From Pseudomonadota bacterium (GTDB lineage: Bacteria; Pseudomonadota; Gammaproteobacteria; Xanthomonadales; Xanthomonadaceae), in contig JAEWNA010000022.1 of the NCBI GenBank assembly GCA_023392975.1, positions 1-22,334 on the forward strand: a stretch of 22,334 bases of DNA, read 5' to 3'. The notes beneath the pieces were generated by a model, which was not told where the DNA came from, made no database searches, and worked only from the letters and a program-made list of their open reading frames with translations. Both the position numbers and the translations under genes were made by a program. Shown here piece by piece: positions 6,309 to 12,366 of this stretch (position 1 is the stretch's first letter; the number at the start of each line of letters is the position of its first letter).

Positions 6309-7454
6309 TCACTCCTCGCTGACGCCCGGAATGCGCCCATCCGCGCCGCGGATGCCCGGCGCGACGCTCTGCCACCATGCCATCTGCTCGGGGTCTTCGA
6401 GGAACTGCGCGTAGGACAGGTCGGCGACACTGTCCAGTGCGTAGTCGGGCCGCGCCTCGGCCAGCATCGCCGCCATCGCGCGCAGCAGCGGCAGTTCGGG
6501 GACGTCATGCTCGACGAACAGGAACTGCCCGGCCTGGTTGATCTCGATGAAATGCAGGCCGCCGTCGGCGTCGCCGACGAGATCGACGCAGCCGAACACC
6601 AGCCCCATCGTGTCCATCAGCCGGCGCAGGCCGGTCGCCCAGTCGTCGGGCAACGCGAACGGGCGGCTGCGGGTGCGATCGCCGATCGATGCCGCGCGCC
6701 AGTCGACCACGCCGTCGCCGTCGTCTGGCGCGTCCAGACGCACGGCGAACTGACGATGGCCGATGATCGTCACCCGCACGTCGAACGTCTTGTCGACGCA
6801 GGCCTGGTAGATGCCCGGGCACAGCCGCAGGCTGGCGTCGTCGCGCAGCGCTTCGGCATCGACGGTGCGCGCGTAGGTGCTGAACATGCGGCCGTCGCCG
6901 TCGCGCCAGCTGTGGGTGGCGAACGGTTTGTAGACGATGCGGCCATGCGCGTCGCGGAACCGGCGGATTTCATCCGGATCGGACGACAGCAGCGTCGACG
7001 GGAAGCGCAGGCCGCAGCGTTGCGCGGCCTGCAGCTGGCGCAGCTTGTTCTCGGCGTCGCGCGCGCGGTCGGGCGCGTTCGCCCAGAACACGTCGCCCGC
7101 AGACGTGGCGGTGGCGTGCGCGTTCTCGACGAAGCGCTTCCACTCGTCCTGCACGAACGCGCGGTCGGCTTCGGCGACATGAGGGAAATCGTGCGGCAGG
7201 CGCGGACGCCGGAACCACACGCTGGAGGTTCGCGCCGGATCGATCCCGCCGGAGACACGCAGGCCATGCGTGTCGTCGGCATGCAGCGACAGTGGTGTCA
7301 TCGCCGGGTCGGCGAAGGTCTTCGCCCAGACCGGGCGCAGGCCGCTGCGTTGCAGCACCCAGCACACCGCGGCGGCGTGCACGTCGTGTGCGAAGCCGGA
7401 GAGGATCAGCGGCTGCTTCGCGCCGATGGCGCGGTCGGGACGGGAGGTCGGCAT
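6309..7454 (-). CDS. ATP-grasp peptide maturase, MvdD/graspetide type
   Basis: ATP-grasp ligases of this group activate Asp or Glu side chains of a precursor peptide as acyl phosphates and join them to Thr/Ser (ester) or Lys (amide), making macrocycles. In this 381-residue protein, GRIVYKPF (171-178) holds the ATP-binding Lys176; ACVDKTFDVRVTIIGHRQFA (218-237) and DWRAAS (251-256) are the central grasp strands; FGCVDLVG (287-294) and HFIEINQAGQFLFVE (301-315) hold the acidic and Asn residues expected to bind Mg-ATP. The common EINPxGQ is EINQAGQ here. The N-terminal 150 residues show RPRLPH, a peptide-recognition region in relatives. Start ATG 7454 follows GGAG with 5-base spacing. It lies 115 bases downstream of the precursor gene. 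Family is clear; ring chemistry is inferred. Confidence 0.88.
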   Translation of the reverse strand: MPTSRPDRAIGAKQPLILSGFAHDVHAAAVCWVLQRSGLRPVWAKTFADPAMTPLSLHADDTHGLRVSGGIDPARTSSVWFRRPRLPHDFPHVAEADRAFVQDEWKRFVENAHATATSAGDVFWANAPDRARDAENKLRQLQAAQRCGLRFPSTLLSSDPDEIRRFRDAHGRIVYKPFATHSWRDGDGRMFSTYARTVDAEALRDDASLRLCPGIYQACVDKTFDVRVTIIGHRQFAVRLDAPDDGDGVVDWRAASIGDRTRSRPFALPDDWATGLRRLMDTMGLVFGCVDLVGDADGGLHFIEINQAGQFLFVEHDVPELPLLRAMAAMLAEARPDYALDSVADLSYAQFLEDPEQMAWWQSVAPGIRGADGRIPGVSEE

Positions 7455-7497
7455 GCGTGCTCCATCGCGGCGAACCGGCGGCAGGGAACGGGACACG

Positions 7498-7557
7498 AAA
7501 ACGCCGCGCCCCTCGCGGCGGCGCGGCGTTGCGGCGACGGCGCGAAGCGCGCGCCGT
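7498..7557 (-). terminator. Two hairpins between precursor and maturase genes; possible attenuator
   Basis: Read on the minus strand, the first hairpin met is at 7557-7537 (8-bp stem ACGGCGCG/CGCGCCGT). The second is at 7530-7500: a perfect 11-bp stem AACGCCGCGCC/GGCGCGGCGTT with a 9-base loop, followed by TTTT and then C. This is the form of a weak intrinsic terminator. Placed between a precursor peptide gene and its enzyme gene, it could let the peptide be made in excess over the enzyme. That role is inferred. Confidence 0.5.
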
Positions 7558-7569
7558 TCCGCGGGCGGA

Positions 7570-7743
7570 TCAGACGGTGGTGCCCGGATCGGCCGGATCG
7601 TCGCCGTTGGGGCCGGTGGCGTGGGTGGTGATCGGAATGCGGCCACCGGCGATCTTCTCGATCTCCTGCGGCGACAGTTCGCGCGCGACCGTGCGGCCGA
7701 GCGGACGGGCGACATCCCGGGACTGATCCTCGAACTTCGACAT
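7570..7743 (-). CDS. Graspetide-type RiPP precursor peptide with double-glycine leader (57 aa)
   Basis: A short minus-strand gene with a strong ribosome site, AAGGAG 7 bases before its ATG. The leader (residues 1-34) contains LGRTVARELSPQEIEKIAGG, ending in Gly33-Gly34 after a helix with LS..EIEKI, the classical signal for C39 peptidase cleavage. The predicted core is 23 residues (35-57). Its key part is TTHATGPNGDDPADP (39-53): hydroxyl donors Thr39, Thr40, Thr43 come first, carboxyl acceptors Asp48, Asp49, Asp52 after. That order suits side-chain esters formed by the adjacent ATP-grasp enzyme. The core has no Cys and no Lys, so lanthionine, disulfide or amide cross-links are unlikely. Thr55-Thr56 near the end may be unmodified. 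I do not recognise the core as a named graspetide. Confidence 0.85.
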   Translation of the reverse strand: MSKFEDQSRDVARPLGRTVARELSPQEIEKIAGGRIPITTHATGPNGDDPADPGTTV

Positions 7744-7833
7744 TGCGGTACTCCTTGATCTTCCTGAGGGTGACGACGACGGGGTGGCTGTCGTCGCATG
7801 GCGGTGCGCATCTTGCCTGTCTCGGCACCGGCA

Positions 7834-7853
7834 CCGGACGCGGGGGCGTCCGG
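7834..7853 (-). other. Hairpin after the transporter gene, upstream of the precursor
   Basis: CCGGACGC and GCGTCCGG form an 8-bp stem with a GGGG loop (plus strand). A second small stem lies at 7774-7796 (CGACGAC/GTCGTCG). Both fall in the 126-base gap between the transporter stop and the precursor start. There is no T run, so a terminator is not shown; processing or stabilisation of the precursor message is possible. I see no convincing promoter hexamers for a separate precursor transcript here. Confidence 0.3.
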
Positions 7854-7869
7854 CACGCTTCGAGTCTAG

Positions 7870-10050
7870 TCAATCGCTCGCGGGGGCGGTGTTAACTTCC
7901 CGTGAGACCTCGCGGCCGGCACCCGCGGCGGTCGGCTCCCGTTCCGGAAGATGAGCGGCGTACGCCGCCTGCGAGAACGCCTGCACACGGCCGTCGCGCA
8001 GCAGCAGCACGCGGTCGGCGCTGCGGATGGTCTCGGGGCGGTGGGCGATGATCAGCCGGGTGACGCGCATCGCCGCGATCTCGTCGTTGATCCGTCGTTC
8101 GCGCGCCACGTCGAGATGGCTGGTGGCTTCGTCCAGCAGCAGGAAATCGGGTTCGCGGAACAGCGCCCGCGCGAGCAGGAGGCGCTGCTTCTGGCCGCCC
8201 GACAGCGCCGAGCCCATGTCGCCGACCAGCGTCTCGTAGCCCATCGGCATCGCGACGATGTCCTCGTGGATGCCGGCCCGGCGCGCGGCGGCGGCGATGG
8301 CGTCCGGCGTCGCATCGCCGTCGAAGAAGGCGATGTTGTCGGCGATCGAACCCGCGAACAGCGCATCGTCCTGCATCACCGCGCCGACCCGCGCCCGGAA
8401 CGCCGCCAGGCCGTAGCGGGCGAGATCGACGCCGCCGATGCGGATCGTGCCTTCCTCGGCCGGCAGCAGGCCGAGCAGCAGTTTCGCGAGCGTGGTCTTG
8501 CCTGCGCCCGAAGGGCCGACGATCGCCACCGATTCGCCGGCGGCGATGCGGAAGCTGCACTCGCGCACGATCCACGGCTCGTCCTCGGCGTAACGGAAGC
8601 CGAGGCCTTCGACCTCGATCGACGCCTCGGGCACCGGGCCGTCGTAGTCGCCGCCCGTGTCGCGCTCCGGCGCCTGCAGCGCGATGTCGGCGATCCGCCG
8701 CGCATGCACGCCGAGCAGGCGCAGGTCGACCGCCTTGTCGATCAGCGCACCGGCGCGGGCGGCGAACATGTCGGCGTAGGCCACGCACAGCACCAGCGTG
8801 CCCGCGGTCATCCGTCCGTCCAGCGCCAGCCGCGCGCCCAGCCAGATCAGCAGCACGCGCAGTGCGCCGAACAGCAGCCGCGACAGCGCGGCGAAGTCGC
8901 CGGCGTTGCGGCGCACGGCCGCGTCCTGGCGCGCGGCGTCGTGGGCGGTGTTGGCGAGGCGCGCGCGACGCTCGGCCTCGCGCCCGGCCAAGCGGATCGC
9001 CTGCACGCCGTGGATCGATTCGATCAGCAGCGACTGCTGCTTCGCCACGGCGATCAGGTGATCTTCCTTCAGCCGACGCAGCCGGCGCAGGCCGAGGCCG
9101 CGCAGCAGCGCGTAGACGCCGAACCCCAGCAGGGTCCACAGCGCCAGCGTCGGCGAATAGACCAGCAGCAGCGCGAGCACCAGCAGCGCGGTGAGACCGT
9201 CGAGCAGGGCTTCGACGAAGCTTCCGCTGAGCGTCTGCTGCACGGTCTGCACCGACAGGAAGCGCGACAGGACTTCGCCGACGCTGCGTCGGGCGAAGTA
9301 GGTCAGCGGCAGCCGCAGCAGATGGCCGCCGAGATGCGTGGACCACTGCGCCTCGAACGCGGCGGCGATGTCGGCGACGACGCGGCCGCGGATCGCCGCG
9401 GTCGCCGCCTGGAACACGACCGCGGCGAGGAAGGCGAGGGCGACCAGGCCGAGCAGGTCGCGATCGGCGGACACGAGCACCCGGTCGATCACCCATTGCA
9501 TCGACATCGGCAGCAGCAGCGTGAACAGCTCCAGCGCCAGCGCCAGCGAGAACACCTGCAGCAGTGCGCGCCGCCCGCCTTCGATGCGACCGACCAGCGC
9601 ACGCAGGCGCAGCGGCTCGCGCGCCTGCACCGGGCGGAACGCGTCGATCGGCGTCAGCTCCAGCGCGATGCCGGTGAAATGCCGGCCCAGCTCGGCCAGC
9701 GACATCCGGACCGCGCCGCGCGCCGGATCGTGCAGGTCGACGTGGTCGCGTCCGACGCGCGCGAGCACGACGAAGTGGTTCATGTCCCAGTGCAGGACGC
9801 AGGGCAGCCGCAGGTCGCGCAGCTGTTCGGGCTCGGTGCGCAGAGGCCGCGCGGCGAGATCGAGGCGGTCGGCGATGGCGATCAGCCGGGACAGCGTGGC
9901 GCCCTTGATCGACACCGGGAACCGGCGGCGCAGGCCGGCGAGGTCGACGTCGTGGCCGTGGAAGGCGGCGATCATGGTCAGGCAGGCCAGCCCGCATTCG
10001 GCGATCTCATCCTGCCGCACCACCGGCAGCACGCCGCGGCGCGCGCTCAT
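7870..10050 (-). CDS. Peptidase-containing ABC transporter (PCAT) for double-glycine peptides
   Basis: PCATs cut the leader after Gly-Gly in the cytoplasm and export the core across the inner membrane. This 726-residue protein has all three modules. The C39 peptidase (1-135) has Gln13, catalytic Cys19 in AECGLACLTM, His92 in MNHFVVLARV and Asp108 in HDPARG. The membrane domain (about 160-440) has hydrophobic segments such as LALALELFTLLL and ALLVLALLLVY. The ATPase has Walker A GPSGAGKT (512-519), LSGGQ (616-620), Walker B FLLLDEA (636-642) and His670. All catalytic residues are intact, so it should be a working protease and pump. The ATG at 10050 overlaps the upstream adaptor stop (ATGA), showing coupling. 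It matches the leader of the downstream precursor. Confidence 0.93.
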   Translation of the reverse strand: MSARRGVLPVVRQDEIAECGLACLTMIAAFHGHDVDLAGLRRRFPVSIKGATLSRLIAIADRLDLAARPLRTEPEQLRDLRLPCVLHWDMNHFVVLARVGRDHVDLHDPARGAVRMSLAELGRHFTGIALELTPIDAFRPVQAREPLRLRALVGRIEGGRRALLQVFSLALALELFTLLLPMSMQWVIDRVLVSADRDLLGLVALAFLAAVVFQAATAAIRGRVVADIAAAFEAQWSTHLGGHLLRLPLTYFARRSVGEVLSRFLSVQTVQQTLSGSFVEALLDGLTALLVLALLLVYSPTLALWTLLGFGVYALLRGLGLRRLRRLKEDHLIAVAKQQSLLIESIHGVQAIRLAGREAERRARLANTAHDAARQDAAVRRNAGDFAALSRLLFGALRVLLIWLGARLALDGRMTAGTLVLCVAYADMFAARAGALIDKAVDLRLLGVHARRIADIALQAPERDTGGDYDGPVPEASIEVEGLGFRYAEDEPWIVRECSFRIAAGESVAIVGPSGAGKTTLAKLLLGLLPAEEGTIRIGGVDLARYGLAAFRARVGAVMQDDALFAGSIADNIAFFDGDATPDAIAAAARRAGIHEDIVAMPMGYETLVGDMGSALSGGQKQRLLLARALFREPDFLLLDEATSHLDVARERRINDEIAAMRVTRLIIAHRPETIRSADRVLLLRDGRVQAFSQAAYAAHLPEREPTAAGAGREVSREVNTAPASD

Positions 10051-10592
10051 GCGCCGGATCCGCCGCGCTGCGCGGGGAAGAACACCGCTTCGTAGAGGCG
10101 CTGGCGTTCGAGCACGAGATCGGCGTCGACCCGCATGCCGGCGCGCAGCGGCAGCGCGGGCATGCCGGCGCGCGGGGCCGGCGGATCGGGTGCAACCAGC
10201 ACCCGCCATCGGGATTCGTCGCCCCCGCCGCGGTCCGCCGCCGCGGGCGGCATGATCGCGACCACGCGTCCGAAGCGGACGCCGTCGCGGCGATACGGAA
10301 AGGCCGCGTAGCGCAGCACCACCGGCGTGCCGGGAGCGATGCGGCCGATGTCCGCCTCGGCCACGCGCAATTCCACGCGCAGTTGGCCGGAAGCGGACGA
10401 CACCAGTTCGCCCGCCGCATGCACCTGCCGCGTGACGTGTCCGAACGCGAGGAACAGCGCAATGCAGGCGACCAGCGCCAGCGCGAGCAGCGTGGCCGGC
10501 CAGGCGATCCGCGGCGAGGGCAGGCGCGTGGTACCGAGCCATGCCTCGGCGCGGGCGCGGCTCACCTCGGGCCTGAACAGCGCGTCCGTCAT
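10047..10592 (-). CDS. Unusually short HlyD-like membrane fusion (adaptor) protein
   Basis: HlyD-type adaptors link an inner-membrane ABC exporter to an outer-membrane TolC channel. This protein has only 181 residues, while bacteriocin-type HlyD proteins usually exceed 350. The start MTDALFRPEVSRARAEAWLG and the membrane segment at about 31-50 (ATLLALALVACIALFLAF) are typical. After GHVTRQVHAAGELV (51-64) it goes straight to LRVELRVAEADIGRIAPGTPVVLRY (in parts, 71-95) and AAFPYRRDGVRFGRVVAI (96-113), which belong to the C-terminal beta-barrel region. The lipoyl half-motifs and long coiled-coil hairpin that reach TolC seem to be absent. ATG 10592 has AGGAG 7 bases upstream; its stop overlaps the transporter start. 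Likely the first gene of the RiPP operon. Confidence 0.8.
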   Translation of the reverse strand: MTDALFRPEVSRARAEAWLGTTRLPSPRIAWPATLLALALVACIALFLAFGHVTRQVHAAGELVSSASGQLRVELRVAEADIGRIAPGTPVVLRYAAFPYRRDGVRFGRVVAIMPPAAADRGGGDESRWRVLVAPDPPAPRAGMPALPLRAGMRVDADLVLERQRLYEAVFFPAQRGGSGA

Positions 10593-10606
10593 CCTGCGTC
10601 TCCTCG

Positions 10607-10625
10607 CGCCGCCGCGGGGGCGGCG
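10607..10625 (-). other. GC hairpin just upstream of the adaptor ribosome site
   Basis: CGCCGCC and GGCGGCG form a 7-bp stem with a 5-base loop, 2 bases upstream of the AGGAG of the HlyD-like gene (reading the minus strand). It lies in the 161-base divergent gap between that gene and thiL, where promoters for both must sit, yet I see no good promoter hexamers. A role in controlling translation is possible but weak. Confidence 0.25.
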
Positions 10626-10753
10626 GGCATCTCCATGGTTCCAGAAAGCCCGCAGGCCGCCAACCCGGCCCATGGCGGCGCGGAAGCCGTGGATCGTTGC
10701 GGCTGTGTCACCATGCGCGCTTTCCGGCTTTCGTCCGTTTCCCCGTGCATCGC

Positions 10754-11719
10754 ATGTCCGCGCCGTCGTCCGAATTCGACCTCATCGCCCGCCTGCGCCG
10801 CCGCGTCGCCACGCGCGACGACGTGGTGCTCGGCATCGGCGACGACGCGGCGATCCTGCGCCTGCCGCCCGGTCGCGACCTGGTGGTCGCGATGGATACG
10901 CTCAACGCCGGCGTGCATTTCCCGGAAGACACCGCGGCGGCCGATCTCGGCTGGAAGGCGCTGGCGGTGAACCTCTCCGACCTCGCCGCGATGGCCGCGA
11001 CACCGGCGTGGTGCACGCTGTCGCTCTCGCTGCCTGCGGCCGATGCGGCGTGGCTCGACGCGTTCCTCGACGGCTTCCTCGACCTCGCCGCGCGTCACGA
11101 GGTGGCGCTGGTGGGCGGCGACACCACGCGCGGCCCGCTGTCGGTCTGCGTGACCGCGCACGGCCATGTCGCGCCGCGTGGCGCGCTGCGACGCGACGCA
11201 GCGCGTGTCGGCGACGACGTCTGGGTCACCGGCGTGCTCGGCGACGCCGCCGGCGCGTTGCGGCAGTGGCGGGCGAGCGAGGCGGTCGATCCGGCGTTGC
11301 GCGCACGCCTTGACCGGCCGATGCCGCGCATCGCCGCGGGCCGTGCGCTGGCCGGCATCGCGCATGCCTGCATCGATGTCTCCGACGGCCTGCTCGCCGA
11401 TCTCGCGCACGTCTGTCGCGCCAGTCGCGTCGCCGCCCGCATCGACGTGGACACGTTGCCGGCGTCGGGTGCGCTGCGTGCCGCGTTCGGCGGCGAGACG
11501 CGGCGCGCGCTTCAGGCGGCCGGCGGCGACGACTACGAGTTGTGCTTCACCGCACCGAAGACCGCGTGGCTCGCGATCGAGGCGGCGATGTCGGATGTCG
11601 ATGTCCCTGTGATGCGGATCGGCGCGATCATGGCCGGCGATGGCGACATCGAGGCCGTCACCGCCGACGGCGCTGCATGGACGCCGCCGCGCAGTGGCTA
11701 CGTGCATTTCGCCGAGTGA
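10754..11719 (+). CDS. thiL: Thiamine-monophosphate kinase
   Basis: ThiL phosphorylates thiamine monophosphate to the active cofactor thiamine diphosphate. The 321-residue protein carries the family's landmarks in order: GIGDDAAIL near the N terminus (metal and ATP site), VAMDTLNAGVHF, VNLSDLAAMAATP, GGDTTRGPLSV, VTGVLGDAAGAL, IDVSDGLLADLAH and GGDDYELCF. Asp residues in these motifs bind Mg ions. Length is normal. I chose ATG 10754 because the conserved SEFDLIARL start follows it; a further ATG at 10697 would add 19 unlike residues. No strong ribosome site is visible. In relatives thiL follows nusB directly; here about 4.6 kb with the RiPP cluster lies between. The usual next gene pgpA is not present downstream. 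Confidence 0.95.
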   Translation: MSAPSSEFDLIARLRRRVATRDDVVLGIGDDAAILRLPPGRDLVVAMDTLNAGVHFPEDTAAADLGWKALAVNLSDLAAMAATPAWCTLSLSLPAADAAWLDAFLDGFLDLAARHEVALVGGDTTRGPLSVCVTAHGHVAPRGALRRDAARVGDDVWVTGVLGDAAGALRQWRASEAVDPALRARLDRPMPRIAAGRALAGIAHACIDVSDGLLADLAHVCRASRVAARIDVDTLPASGALRAAFGGETRRALQAAGGDDYELCFTAPKTAWLAIEAAMSDVDVPVMRIGAIMAGDGDIEAVTADGAAWTPPRSGYVHFAE

Positions 11720-11778
11720 CCGCCACCGCCCATTCGCCAATCTGCTGATGTGCGAAAAGCCGGAGCGCGGCCGTGACC

Positions 11779-12366
11779 TCACTCCGCGAACGCCGCGCGC
11801 ACGCGTTCGCGCAACGCCGGCACGACTTCGGACTCGAACCACGGGTTCGCCTTGAACCAGCCGATGTTGCGCGGGCTCGGGTGCGGCATCGGTAGATGCG
11901 CCGGCGCGTATTCGCGCCAGGCGCGCACGGTGTCGGTCAGCGTCGCCTTGCGCCGGTCGCCGAGGAAATACGCCTGGGCGTACAGGCCGAACAGCAGCGT
12001 CAGCCGAACGCCCTTCAGCTGCGGCAGCAGCCGCGGATGCCAGGTCGCGCGGCATTCCGGGCGAGGCGGCGCATCGCCGCTGCCCTGTTTGCCGGGATAG
12101 CAGAAGCCCATCGGCACGATCGCGATCGCCGCCTCGTCGTAGAACTGCTCGGGCGTCATCCCGAGCCATTCGCGCAGGCGTTTGCCGCTGGCGTCGTTCC
12201 ACGGAATGCCGGTGGCGTGCACCTTCGTGCCCGGCGCCTGGCCGACGATCAGCAGGCGCGCGGTCGCGCTGGCCCGCAGCACCGGCCGCGGGCCGAGCGG
12301 CAGGTGCGCCTCGCACAGGGTGCAGGCGCGGATCTCGCGCAACAGTGGTGCGAGTGCCCGGCTCAT
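11779..12366 (-). CDS. Uracil-DNA glycosylase superfamily protein with four-Cys (Fe-S) signature
   Basis: UDG-superfamily enzymes remove uracil or related bases from DNA. This 195-residue protein has motif A GQAPGTKVHATGIPWND (42-58) and motif B HPSPRN (162-167). It also has Cys15, Cys18, Cys89 and Cys105, the C-x2-C...C-x15-C layout of the 4Fe-4S UDGs (families 4 and 5). The segment PMGFCYPGKQGSGD (85-98) is typical of a proteobacterial subgroup whose exact substrate I cannot name. Its ATG overlaps the stop of the upstream FAD-linked oxidase gene (ATGA), so the two are coupled. It converges on thiL with a 59-base gap that holds no clear terminator. Superfamily assignment is firm; activity is inferred. 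Confidence 0.85.
   Translation of the reverse strand: MSRALAPLLREIRACTLCEAHLPLGPRPVLRASATARLLIVGQAPGTKVHATGIPWNDASGKRLREWLGMTPEQFYDEAAIAIVPMGFCYPGKQGSGDAPPRPECRATWHPRLLPQLKGVRLTLLFGLYAQAYFLGDRRKATLTDTVRAWREYAPAHLPMPHPSPRNIGWFKANPWFESEVVPALRERVRAAFAE

Noticed and set aside
6138..7631. Long plus-strand open frame opposite the ATP-grasp and precursor genes
   Set aside because: No recognisable domains; the minus strand carries ATP-grasp motifs and good ribosome sites.
7951..10095. Very long plus-strand open frame opposite the ABC transporter
   Set aside because: It is rich in Gln, Arg and His with no family motifs. High GC at third codon positions makes antisense frames stay open; the minus-strand frame has all PCAT motifs.
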